Assembly: GCA_012931725.1 (NCBI GenBank)
Contig: CM022953.1
Span: 32,452,946 to 32,516,945 of the forward strand
Direction of reading: 5' to 3'
Length of the DNA stretch: 64,000 nt
Source of the DNA: Litsea cubeba
Lineage: Eukaryota > Streptophyta > Magnoliopsida > Laurales > Lauraceae
The first letter of the stretch is position 1; every line of letters begins with the position of its first letter. Of this stretch, positions 33,406 to 44,812 are shown piece by piece. The notes beneath the pieces were generated by a model that worked only from the letters and a program-made list of their open reading frames with translations, made no database searches and was not told the DNA's origin. The translations under genes were made by a program, and so were the position numbers.

Positions 33406-33537
33406 TGGCGGACTGCTCGAGATAAGCTTCCCGGTGCGAAAGAAGGGTTACAGAAGCGTGCCTTGGAATCTCTGATGGCTGAGGCCAAAAGTTTGCTTGA
33501 GGAGCTGAACTCTTGGTTGGAGACCATTTTTGGCTGA
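33406..33537 (+). pseudogene. Captured C-terminal coding fragment (43 codons and stop)
   Basis: Open from the breakpoint to TGA at 33535-33537. The product is Lys/Glu/Leu-rich and helical (LESLMAEAKSLLEELNSWLE), ending in ETIFG. There is no start codon of its own before an internal methionine. The frame begins exactly at the junction with the peptide-gene intron, so it looks like the 3' end of a foreign coding exon. The family is not recognised. It is kept, with one silent or near-silent change, in the second unit. Confidence 0.45.
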
Positions 33538-33799
33538 GCTCCTGATTTTTGTAGCAGAAACTATCCTTCTCTTTTTTTTTTTGGTTCCACTTGTATTTTT
33601 TGGTACTTTTTTTTGTTTTCCCTACGCTCACTTAAATCTTTTTGTGGTGAAAGTAATTGCTAAATGGGATGCCTTTTTTTTGTTTTTTTTTTGTTTTCCC
33701 TACGCTTACTTAAATCTTTTTGTGATAAAAGTAATTGCTAAATGGGATTTGATCAAAAGCTTGTCATTTTGTGAAAATCTTTTGTCAAATGATTGTTTT

Positions 33800-34060
33800 G
33801 GCATGGAAGCCAGATTTTTGTTTGTGGCATGAAAGCCGATTTCTGGCATGAGAGCCAGCTTTTTTGTGGCATTGATAGCCGATTTTGGTGGCATTGATAG
33901 CCGAGTTTTTATTTTTTGAAAGCCAAAGTTTTTGGTTTGTGGCATTGATAGCCGGTTTGTTTTGGTGGCATCTATAGCTGGTTTGTGGCATTTATAGCCT
34001 GTTTTGATGGCATTTATAGCTAGTTTGTGGCATTTATAGCCGGTTTGGTTTTCAAAAATG
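33800..34060. repeat. Degenerate minisatellite with GGCAT..ATAGCCG words
   Basis: About a dozen spaced words of the form GGCATTGATAGCCG/GGCATTTATAGC separated by T- and G-rich spacers of variable length. Recurs at about 51825-52075. Open frames across it on the minus strand are repeat artefacts. Confidence 0.65.
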
Positions 34061-34102
34061 CAAGTATCGACTAAAAGTCGCCTCCCTGCTGAATGTTCTT
34101 GC

Positions 34103-35109
34103 CATTGCGGGGTGAGGGTTAGTTAACTGGCAAATCCAATTAGAAATAACGTAAACACGGTGTAAACCAAGTGGAAACCGTCTAGAAAATCCTAAGTACA
34201 AACATGCATAATTTCATTAGAAATGGGATGCCCCGAATGGATATAAATGGTAAACGCAGATCAGGACAACAAGGGAACCAGCATTGAGTCAAAAGCTCAC
34301 TCACCAAGACAATTAGCCACCACCTTTGATCCTATCACCCATGATGGAGGAAACAACGACATATGTGCACGTCTCAATCCCAACGCATGACTTCACAAGC
34401 CATCAACATTTTGGCAAAGGTCGGGTAGTCCTTGGTACGGAAACAGACACAAGAGGTGCAAGAATAACATGAACAACAAGTCAAACAGTAATGCTAAGTT
34501 ATGAAACAGTCAAGGAACCATTACAAAGGTCTATCATAGGGTTCGGCCTGCCTTTGATATGCTAATACCACACTGTTAGCTGTGATGCGCATCTAAGGTT
34601 CTCATGTCTGGTAAAATATGTACCTAGGTCCTCTTAGGGTGTTTCACATTGAAAACCTTGGATTCACATACTTCGTATTTGGTATGATCTCACACATATC
34701 TCTAGACAACTCTCGAAGATGATGGTTAGCTCAAACATCAATTCCTTAGGTCCAGTTTCAATGCAATTCACGAGCTTGGGTTCCTTGAACACTAACCATG
34801 CTTATCGTTCATGTTTCTGACCCAAGAAACATTGAATTAAATGTCCATCAAATGGAACATTTAGATTAGAACTAGAGGTCCAAATTCAAGTTTAAAAATG
34901 CCCTAAAAAGTCCCAAATAAGTATTGAAGAAAAGCCCTAAGCACCCCCCCTTGAAAAGGCGTCCAAACAGTCTCCAGCGGAATCCCCCGGACATGGGAGT
35001 CTGTTGGTCGGACTTGGCCCACGGTCTTCAATGGCTCTGTTTGGTGCCTATCCTCATTTCCCAATTTTCATCCCCTTTTTAGTGGAATCTTTCCATGAAA
35101 TTTGATGGG
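34103..35109. repeat. Segment X', unit 1: truncated copy of X
   Basis: Homologous to 24534-25552 with visibly more differences than X copies show between units. It starts inside the LTR-like part of the old gypsy relic and lacks the primer site. No gene seen. Confidence 0.75.
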
Positions 35110-36433
35110 GATTTGTGCGTCCTTTAAGTACGCGAATAACTTCTTCATTATCCACTAATTGCAAGTAATTTTAGTTACAAAATTTAGTACTTCTAAAATA
35201 AGCATATAGTATGATGTTGCGAATCGACAATTGTTTGCATGCATATGCCATGCTAATCAAATTAATTATTTACCTTTGGTCTCCTAGCCCAGAAATCAAC
35301 TAAAAAGCACTTTGATCTGCGGCTGAACTGATCCCCACACCAAAACCCCCAAAACCTACACAAAACCTTAATATTCTCAAAACTTGAGAAAGCGGATGAA
35401 AAGCAGGTTCATAGCTGGAAAACGATGGGAAAGTAAGTTCTAATGCACCTACTAGGGTGGCAAATAGGTATCCGATCCTCCGATTACCGGGAAGTTCTGA
35501 CCAGCAGAAAATCAGGTCGGGAACCTATTTTAGGTTCTGATTCGTAAACGGGCTCGGGTTCGGAACCTAATTTAGGTTCCGACTGAAAAAACGGGTCCGG
35601 TTCCAGGTCCATATAGCTTCCGATCCATGGACCTGGGACCCGGCATATGAGTCTTTGATATTGCAATTTGTACTTTAAAACCATCACTTTTTTCACATTC
35701 TTTTGTATAATACTAGATGTTGTAGACATGATGCACTGCTATAAGTTGAATGGTATGCTTATTTTAAGAAAAAATGAAGAATAAAGATAAAATAGAATCG
35801 ATTTTGGAACTAAATTCAAATCCTCTAGGTGGACCCGGTTCCCGAACTGGATCCGGAATTTCTTATTGAAATCGGGTTTGGAACCAGCGAAACAGATTCC
35901 GATTCAAAACCGGATCTGAAACCGGAACCGGTTTTAAGTAATTCTATGCTGCTGAATTTCACGCAACATTTATCTTACAAAAGACCCGGCTATGCAAAAT
36001 ATAAGTCACTTCCAAATTACAAATGGTTGTGAGTTATTATGAGTCACTCGGTTTAAGAAAGCATGCGTGACCCGTTAAACCAATAGTGGTGGGAGATTGC
36101 GTTAACGCTAAAGAGCCTTGTTTCAGGAAGCAATTTCTTAGAAAGATGATCTCACCATAGTGTGCTTCTATTTTAGACTCAATTTTTTTCTTTAAATGGT
36201 TCGTACATGTTGAGACTTTAATGAGTTTCTTGGATATAGGATGGCGTTACCTTTTCCACCTATATATATATGCACAATCTTGACTAGATGTTAACAAGAT
36301 CCCAATATAAATACCCAATTCTTTTAAAGATTGCATTATGGCTGGGACTTTCCTATTTTGAAAAAAAAAATTTCCTATAAAAAGTCCCTCATATCATACC
36401 TCAAAACCAACTTTCACCATTTCAAAAACTACC
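35110..36433 (+). promoter_or_regulatory. Type-A upstream region of peptide gene 3
   Basis: The full undisturbed upstream region. It shows GCATGCATATGCC at about 35238-35250, the sequence into which the gypsy element went in unit 1, the dyad-rich GGTTCC words, a short TA repeat (about 36262-36271) and TATA box TATAAAAA at 36376-36383. Confidence 0.6.
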
Positions 36434-37113
36434 ATGGAGAAGACATCTTTCAAGTTGGCATTCCTGGTCGTACTTTTGGTGATGGCCTCTGGTTAGCTTT
36501 CTGTTCTTTTAACTCTCTATGTCCCCTTGTATTAGAGTTTTACCACTCAAACTATTAAGTTTATTTTGTTTAATCCCTAAGAGATATGAGCATTATCTTT
36601 TTCTTTATAAAAACTGCTAGAAAAGGATTTAATGGATTGATAAAGGGTCCTCATGCAAATTATCTTCCCCATGTAAAAAGTGATGCTCTCTAATCTAGAT
36701 CTTCAATTTAATCCGTCACTACTCTCCTCTTTTAGTTCCCTTTGGTTAATAAAATCCCATTTACTATGATCTCTCTATAATACAATGTGAAATAAGCAAA
36801 TGAGCCAAGTTAAACATCTCTACGGGACCATATTGCCTCATGGGGTGGTTATTTGCATTTACCCCACAATCCTCTATACTTGGATTAGATTGTGAATGTG
36901 CTTTCAAAAGTTCATATTGGGTTGTTTTTGCACCGGATGGCTCATGCGTGGTTCATTTATTTGACAATCTATGCAGGCATGCCATTTTCAACAGTGAATG
37001 AAGTTGAAGGTGTTCCTTGCAACCAGCCCACAGACTGCAAAGACTACTGTACACCGGGATGCAGGAGAATACTTTGTTGGAACCATGAATGCATCTGCGG
37101 ATGCGATCCCTAA
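36434..37113 (+). CDS. Secreted 8-cysteine defensin-like peptide, copy 3 (2 exons)
   Basis: Exon 1 is 36434-36491 and exon 2 is 36977-37113, with GT..AG intron 36492-36976 of phase 1. The 64-residue protein is identical to copies 1 and 5: signal peptide to about residue 20, cysteines at 34, 40, 44, 48, 53, 58, 60, 62, acidic mature region. TATA box 58 bp upstream and AATAAA at 37139 match the other copies. This is the only intact copy whose full upstream region is free of a recent insertion within 1.3 kb; an insertion lies 1.35 kb downstream. Family assignment (defensin-like/NCR-like) rests on signal peptide, size, CX3C and CXC only. Confidence 0.86.
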
Positions 37114-38465
37114 AGATGGAGTCCAATCTTAGTGCTAGAATAAAAATTCCCTTCTTGATGTGTTAAATTGGAGGGATTTACTGCCTTTGTATTTTCCTTT
37201 ATAAGGTGCAATAATTGAAAGAAGCAAGAGCTTCACTTAACTACTATGGTTGCTGTCACTATTCGAAGCATATTTGTTCGTTCAATCACTAAGGCTGCTC
37301 ATGGGCCACTCCAACCCAGGCTTCACCCATGCATTATTTAATTAGGATGTTTTATGAGTCATTAAGCGTCCTATACAATAAGATAAATCAGCATACGTGG
37401 TGATTGAGTATGGCGTGCATGGGGTGGGTATGGATCGTGTCTTTGGTTTCAAGCATCAGAGTTGTTCCACGGCATTTCGAATCTTAATTTGAAAATTAGA
37501 ACTAACAAGAAATCTTTAGGACAATGAATAATAAATCTCTTCATGAATAACAAAATGGGTTGCGCTGAAATCAAATTCAGCAAGTTAGGCAATGGCATTT
37601 CTTGCTTTAATAAATTGTGTAGCACATCATACCATTTATGACGCTCACATAGGACTAATCACTCCCGGAACTATAATCCTAATCATTTGAGGAGTTTGGA
37701 TGAGTTGAAAATTGATGTTCAACTTATAGAATCCTGATCCCAATCGCAGACAAAGAAGATCAATCAAATTGTTAGAATCAAACAAAAGGATTCTTTGCAA
37801 ACCTATAAAATTGTGTGGAAACCCTATAACAAACCAATTTTATTGGTTCGGAAGGGAACCCCTCATTGACAGCTTTGTCAATCATTAAACGTGACTGATC
37901 CACAACCATGCTTGCAACAACAGAAGCTGGCTTAGGCGCCTTCTATTTAACAAAAAGTCTCTTAAAAATGGAGGGTTAATTAGAAGTTCATTTTATCATG
38001 AAAAAAATTAGGGTGACGGATTCTAAAGGGCCGGGTAAAGGCAATTGAGGTTTGTAGAACTTTTCAACGCGACTTAAATAGAGGAGATTTCATAAAAACT
38101 TCAATAAATATGAGTTTAACATCGAAATGGAGGCCGAGTTCCCTAAAATAGTCTGATACTAACTCCTTCGGAAGATGGTGATGATCAGATGGTAGTATTT
38201 TATTAGATCACTCGCACAAATGTAAAAACCTATTTCTTTTTATCACTTAAAGATTAAAAAATAGTATTCATACCAATTCATATAAGAGGATTGTTAACAC
38301 TTCAAAAAGAATGTCCATTCCCCAAGGTGTATGGGTTATCTGTTTGCATAGAATACATGGGCCAAATATGCTACATCAAAGGCTTATTTATTAAGCAGGG
38401 GTAATGCATATAAGGCCACGAGATAGAAGGGACTTTGACATTCCTAAGTTACTAAAATGATGGTT
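37114..38465. repeat. Duplicated 3' flank, unit 2, left part
   Basis: Matches 10604-11957. Poly(A) signal AATAAA at 37139-37144. No gene seen. It ends with GGTT (38462-38465), the target duplicate of the following copia element; the empty site reads GATGGTTGTGC at 11951 and 60402. Confidence 0.8.
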
Positions 38466-39607
38466 TGTTGGATACCGCGATCACTGAGAGGGGGGGTGAA
38501 TCAGTGATTTCTAAAAACAGGTCCAATTCAACAACAAAACAAGTCAAATCACACAATGACACCAGATTTAACGTGGTTCACCGAAAGGCTACGTCCATGG
38601 TTCAAAGACTGTCCGAACACCAATCCGGGACAGATCTGAATCTTATTTAGTCGCACCAACGACAAAGAGCACCAACCCTTAGTTTCAGATAGCACCAACT
38701 ATCTAGGAAGCACCGACTCCCTTTACAATTTATCTGCACCCACAGATAGGATCACCAAACCCTAAACACCAAGCACCAACTTGATGTAAAAACAGAATAG
38801 AAGATTAATTCTGTCTACAGCCCTTCCCCTCTACAATTCTCTCTCTCTCAATCCCTTACAAATTGAAATCTAAAGCATAAAAGAGAGACACTTAACTCAT
38901 GGACGAATCACCATCTTCTAGAGCATAATCTCGTCCACAATTGCTGTAGAAAACGTCTGATAATGCAGCAACACAGCAACACAGCAACACAGCACCAGCA
39001 CTCTTCTTCTCTCCAAAACTCTCTCTATTTTCTCTCTAAAACTCTTCTCTTCTGGTGTATCTTTAGAACGACCCATACATGCCTTTATATAGGTTTTGAT
39101 AACCCTTAATTGTATTTAAAACGGGCTACAATTCGTTTAGAAAGAGTCCCAAACGAAATAGATAACTGTGCTGAATTTTCGTGCAAAACTTCTAATTCTG
39201 CGCAACTCTGGTTCCCGTGCTCGGTCGACATCATGGCTTGCTCGGTCGACCGAAAACACTGACTGGAAAACAGACAATTTCGAGCTCGGTCGACATCCTG
39301 GGGACCCGGTCGACCGAAGACACACTGTGTCACGAAAATAACTGAGAGGTGCCTTTTTCTGTTTCTGCAGGTTTCTTCTTGCTCGGTCGACCGCATGAAG
39401 AGCCCGGTCGACCGCGTGCTCTGCATCAGGAATTCTTAATTCCTGGCTGTTTCAATTCTGTTTCTTCTTTTCAGCTCTATCAATACCAGCTTATTAACAT
39501 CATGTTTGTGACAATGTGTTGACAAGAATTCCAACTCAAAACAATACTTGAGATGCTAACTTCTTCAATTCATCAAAAGACTTCTCAAGTCATCTCAAAT
39601 TCCAACA
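38466..39607 (-). repeat. 3' LTR of full-length copia element
   Basis: GGTCGACC palindromes lie between 39220 and 39420; minus-strand TATATAAAGG near 39083-39092 is a likely TATA box. Lacks the 44-bp internal duplication of its relative. Confidence 0.94.
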
Positions 39608-39898
39608 ATCTCCCCCTTTGGAATTGTTGGCAACACTATTGGAACTTCAACACTTTCAACTCCAGCTTGCAGCTCTTCCAAGTTCTTTTCAATACTCACT
39701 TGGAACCAATTCTGAAATTCTGAAATAACAACCATGCACTGTCAACAATCTCCCCCTAGCTTTCATAGCCTAACATCTCTTCCTAGCTATCATAGCATCA
39801 ACAATCTCTCCCCCTTTGACAACAAGTCCAAAGGGACCAAACCGAGGAGCGAATAGGATATTCAATGAATGCATTGCTCCCCCTTTCAAGCACAACTC
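39608..39898 (-). other. 3' untranslated part with polypurine tract and PPT-like repeats
   Basis: Minus-strand AAAGGGGGAGAT directly next to the LTR (39608-39619) is the likely priming tract. GGGGGAG-type tracts recur at about 39750, 39810 and 39880. The same spaced set exists in the RT-less relative. Confidence 0.65.
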
Positions 39899-42016
39899 CT
39901 ACGGTTGAGGAGAGTGAGTAACTCCTAACTTTTTCCGGAGATACTCGAAGACTTCCTTTGGCAGAGGTTTTGTGAAAATATCAGCCACTTGCTCAGTTGT
40001 TGGAACATATTCCAACTTGACCTCTCCATCAGCAACTTTATCTTTAAGAAAATGATAGCGAATAGCTACATGCTTTGTTCGAGAGTGCTGAACAGGATTC
40101 TTAGATATATGAATTGCACTCGTGTTGTCACATAGGATCGGCGTAGGATCCGTTGTAGGGACTCCTAGATCAGAGAGCATTTGCCGCATCCATAACACTT
40201 GTGTACAACAAGTTGCCGCTGCAATATATTCCGCTTCCGCTGTCGAAAGGGATACTGAGTCTTGCTTCTTACTATGCCAAGCAACTAATCTTTCTCCAAG
40301 ATAAAATGCGCCGCCGCTAGTACTCTTGCGATCATCTACGCATCCAGCCCAATCGGCATCAGAATATGCAACTAGAGTGAAGGATTTGCCTTTGGGATAC
40401 CAGATACCAAGCTCCATAGTACCTTTCAGATATCGAAAGATTCTTTTCACTGCTGTAAGGTGCGTTTCAGTTGGTGCTGCTTGAAAACGTGCAACCATAC
40501 ATACTGCTTGTAGAAGATCTGGTCTTGTAGCAGTCAAGTAGAGCAAGCTTCCTATCATAGAGCGATAGGTGGTATGATCAACGGACGAGGCCTTATCATC
40601 TTTGCTAAGCTTCGTGTTCGTTGACATTGGTGTGCTCACTGGCTTGCTGTCTTCCATATTGAACCGTTTCAGCATTTCCTTAATGTACTTCATTTGTGAT
40701 ATGAAGATACCATGTTTCAGCTGCTGAACTTGTAAACCAAGAAAGAACTTTAGTTCTCCAAGCATTGACATCTCAAATTCTTTCTTCATTGCTTCAGCAA
40801 AATTCCTGCACATCTCCTCATCATTGCCACCAAAGATTATGTCATCAACATAAACAATGACAACCAGCTGTTTGCTTAACTCAGTTTTGACATATAGATT
40901 GCTATCAACAAGTCCTTTTCCAAAACCGATCTTGCGAAGATAGAGATCCAGCCTTGCATACCATGCCCTTGGCGCTTGTTTCAGTCCATAAAGAGCCTTT
41001 TTCAACTTGCACACTAGATCTGAATTTTTGCTGATGAGAAAACCATCAGGTTGCTCAATGTAGACTTCTTCTTCAAGTAAACCATTCAAGAAAGCTGACT
41101 TTACGTCCATCTGAAATACCTTGAAGGTTTTGTATGCTGCCAATGCAAGAAACATACGAATAGCTTCCAGACGAGCCACCGGTGCAAAGGTCTCTTCAAA
41201 ATCTATGCCTTCAACTTGAGCATAGCCTTTACAAACCAACCTTGCTTTGTTTCTAATGACTTGACCATCTTCATTCAGCTTATTCCGAAAGACCCATTTG
41301 GTACCAATAACATTCTTATCAGTAGGTCTAGGAACAAGTTCCCATGTGGAGTTCTTCTCAATTTGCTCCAACTCCTCATGCATAGCTTTCAACCAACTAT
41401 CATCGAGACTGGCTTCAGCCACAGTCTTGGGTTCAATGGTGGACACAAGTGAGTAATTGCTAACTACACTTTGTCTAGTTTGAACGCCTGCCTTAGGATC
41501 TCCAATGATTTGATCCTTAGGGTGTTGCTCTACCCAAGTGCTGTGCTTCTTTGGTGTAGTATCTTCTGAGTCATCCTTTGATTTCTCAGAATCATTAGAT
41601 TCAGCCATCTCATCATCAATATCACTCGAGTCCTCATAAACTGGACTGTCATTATGAGTTGCATTCTTTGGTGCAATATTCTCATATATTCTCACATCAG
41701 CACTTTCTATGATTTTTCTGGTTCTTTTGTTAAGACACCTATATGCCTTGCTAGTAGAGGAGTAACCCAGAAATATACCTTCGTCAGCTCTTTCTTCAAA
41801 TTTGCCCGGATTTTGTTCGAGCCGCTTGATGTAACACTTGCTGCCGAAGACTCTGAAGTGCTTGACTGTTGCTTTTCTTCCAAACCATAGCTCATAGGGA
41901 GTTTTGTCTTCATGTGGCCTGATCAAGCATCGGTTTTGAATGTATACAGCCGTATGAATTGCCTCTTTCCAATACTTGTCAGCCATCTTGCTTTCACTTA
42001 GCATCGTACGAGCCAT
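39899..42016 (-). pseudogene. pol: copia pol: end of integrase, RT, RNase H
   Basis: 705 codons from the first methionine after a stop. It has the integrase C-terminal region ([18 protein letters not shown]), RT from [12 protein letters not shown] through [12 protein letters not shown] (about 300) to the catalytic [12 protein letters not shown] (about 390) and LKFFLGLQV, then RNase [10 protein letters not shown] (about 550), [25 protein letters not shown] and the terminal [11 protein letters not shown]. All catalytic acidic residues appear present, so this copy could once have supplied RT. It is cut from integrase by TAA at 42017-42019. Confidence 0.93.
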
Positions 42017-42019
42017 CTC

Positions 42020-43204
42020 TTATACGGTGCGATTCTTCCGTTCCACAACTCCATTTTGCTGTGGAGTTCTAGGGGCTGAGTACTGTCTTTGAATGCCATG
42101 ATGTTCACAATATTTAGTGAACTCTTCAGATGTGAACTGGCCTCCACGATCAGATCTTAAAATCTTGATATGTTTTTCCAATTGATTTTCAACCTGTGCT
42201 TTAAACACTTTAAAACGATCAAGTGCTTGATGCTTATGCTTAAGAAACAATACCCATGTCATACGAGTATAATCATCAATGCATAACATGAAATACTTAT
42301 CTCCATTGGTGCTTTGAGTTCGCATCGGTCCACAGAGATCAGTGTGCACTAGCTCAAGAGGTTTCTTGGAATGATGCTCCTTTGACTTGAACATAACCCT
42401 CGTTTGCTTTCCCTTTTGGCAAGAGTCGCAAATGGGATTGGAAGGCTTTTCAACTTTAGACATGCCTCTTACAGCCTTTGAATTGCAAATCTTTGACATG
42501 TTATCAAAGCTTAGATGCCCAAGGCGTTTGTGCCACAACCAACTTTCCTCTATCCGACTCATCAAGCAGGTCTTTTCAGCTCCATCTGACAGTGTATAGA
42601 GATTTCCAGCAGTTCTTGATCCAGTTGCCACTGTTTTGCCGTTGCTACTCTTCTTGATGGCAAACCCATTCTTTGTGAAGATAACCTCGTGACCCTTGTC
42701 ACAGATCTGGCTCACACTAAGCAGATTGTGTCTCAATCCAGACACATATAAGACTTCTTCAGATCTGATCTTGTTTGCCATAAGCTGAATAACACCTTTT
42801 CCGCAGATTTTGGCACCATCATTGTTGCCAAACTTTACTGAACCGCCTTCATAGTGCTGTAATTTGATGAATTTCTCTTTATCACCAGTCATATGGCTTG
42901 AACAACCACTATCAAGGACCCATGGTGCTGTCTTCTTTTGTGCATTGAATGCCGTTTGCACAATGAGAGATTCTTTGGAACTTTCTGCACTTTGCTTTGC
43001 TCTCCAAGCCTTGACTAACTTGGGTTTCTTTTCAACCTGAAACTTGTTAGCAATATGCAACCTACAATCCCTAGCCAAGTGTCCATAATTATGACACATA
43101 TAGCACTCAATTTTGTGGCTACTTAGGATTGAAAAAGGATTCCTAGTCACAAATGGACTGTTTCTTACATAGAATTTGCAATCAGCTCTTTTATGTCCAA
43201 ACAT
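42020..43204 (-). pseudogene. pol: copia pol: zinc knuckles, protease, integrase core
   Basis: 394 codons between two premature stops. It shows part of CFHCNMFGHKRADC, CYMCHNYGHLARDC, protease VLDSGCSSHMTGD, GAG-pre-integrase LWHKRLGHLSF and CDSCQKGK, and integrase HTDLCGPM, LCIDDYTRMTW, SDRGGQF and PQQNGVVERKNRTV. In SDRGGQF a Glu seen in the relative is Gln, next to a catalytic Asp. It ends at the TAA that replaces CAA. Confidence 0.92.
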
Positions 43205-43243
43205 ATTACAATGAAAGCAATAACCATAGAATTTGTATCTTCT

Positions 43244-44758
43244 TTATGGCTGGTTAGTCTTCATTACCTTTCTAACAGGAATGGACTCCTTTCTAGGTTG
43301 AGTAGGCTTCATAGAGATAGAAGGTGCAGTGACTTGCTTCGCAAACTTTTTCTTTTCAGGAGGTGCAATCTTAGAGGATTCACCTTTCTCAAATCCTAGA
43401 CCAAATCTGAAGTGGGCAGGTCTTTGAACTTTCAGTAGTTCATTGAGTTTCATAGTCCCTTCAATCGCTTGGAGCGCTTTGAGTTTTTTGCTATTTTCCA
43501 AATTTTCAGCCTTTGCTCTAGCGATCTCAGTTTCAAGTTTCATAGCCTCTTCCTTTTTGATACTTATTTGGTTTTCAAGGACTTCTACCATTCTTTTATA
43601 TTCTTCTACTTGAGTTTTCAAAGCAATAATAGAACTTTCAGATTCATGGAGAAGTTTCAGATTTTTCTTACTTGATTTGCGTTCCATGCTTAGCTCCTCA
43701 AGTGCGGCTATGAGTTCCTCTTCAAGATTGACTTCAGCCTCCTCATCCTCTTCCGGATCTAGCTCTTCTTCTTCTTCAACAGTGACCATGAAGAGAGCTT
43801 CGGTTGATTCATCATCGTCTGAAGATTCAGACGTGCTGTCATCTTGTTGACATAGAAAGTTTTTAGCTTTGCCCCTTTTTCTGAAATTTCTCTTTCCTTT
43901 ACTCTTTTCAGCATAAGAGTCATTATCATTGTCTTCTTTTAGCGGACACTTCGCAGCAAAGTGACCAATACCTCCACAATTGAAGCATTTAAAGGGTAGC
44001 TTCCCTTTGTACTTTCCATTGCTTCCTTTCTTCAACTTTCTAACAAATTGAGCCTCAAGCTCATCATCATCAGAATCAACATCATGACCAGCAGTCTCTT
44101 TTGCCTTTTTCTGAACTTTGAAGGCCGCTTCTTTATCAGATGAAGACGTCTTTCCTATGCGCATCTCATAGGCAGTTAGAGAACCATGTAATTCATCCAT
44201 GGAAAATGCATTCAGATCTTTGGCTTCTTCAATGGCTGAGACTTTTGAATCAAACCGGGGAAGAAGAGATCTTAGAACCTTTTTGACGATGACCGGCTCT
44301 TTAATCTCCTCCCCAAGTCCACGAATGTCATTCGTGACTTCATTCACTCGTTGCATATACGAGTCAACATTCTCGCTTTCCTCCATGCGAAGAGACTCGA
44401 ATTGAGAGCGATGGGTTTGTAATTTGGCTTCTTTAATCTTCTCATCACCTTCATGTATGCTTTGCAACTTGTCCCAAATTTCCTTGGCTGTTTTACATGC
44501 AATTACTTTGACAAGCTCGCTGTCCACAAGGCCACTAAAGAGTGCATTCTGCGCCTTGGAGTCGTTGTCTGCCAACTTCTTCGATGCTGTATCATTGGGT
44601 ACGGTGGCAGCATTGTAACCGGCTCTGACAGCCTCCCAAACATCATAGCCAAGAGATTTGATGAAGGCTTGCATCCTAATCTTCCAAAAGGAGTAATTAG
44701 AACCATCAAACAGAGGTGCTTTCATATTCCCTGTATTGACTGCCATGTGATTTGACAA
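43244..44758 (-). pseudogene. gag: copia gag (UBN2, zinc knuckle, coiled coil), premature stop
   Basis: 504 codons beginning MSNHMAVNTGNMKAPLFDG. UBN2-type capsid region (residues ~10-200), CCHC knuckle CFNCGGIGHFAAKC (~257-270), an acidic stretch (EEEEELDPEEDEEAEVN), and a long coiled coil (LKTQVEEYKRMVEVLENQI, ~380-440). It stops at TAA (43241-43243) where the relative has CAA. Gag itself is otherwise whole, and capsid and nucleocapsid functions may be retained. Confidence 0.92.
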
Positions 44759-44798
44759 GAGATCACCCTTAGCGTATTAAACTGATCAAGGGAGCCTC

Positions 44799-44810
44799 GC
44801 TCTGATACCA
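44799..44810 (-). other. Primer binding site, initiator-Met tRNA type (full-length copia)
   Basis: Minus strand TGGTATCAGAGC, two bases from the 5' LTR edge at 44813. Confidence 0.92.
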
Positions 44811-44812
44811 AT

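Larger units (their letters stand above)
33406..34102. repeat. Filler segment replacing exon 2 (unit 1)
   Basis: 697 bp, also present at 51436-52133 with few differences and nowhere else in the window. It begins with a 43-codon coding-like tail, then T-rich sequence with two copies of a CCCTACGCT(C/T)ACTTAAATC block (about 33620 and 33698), then a degenerate minisatellite of GGCATTGATAGCCG-like words (about 33800-34050). Probably a transposon or gene fragment brought in when the second copy was made. Confidence 0.75.
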
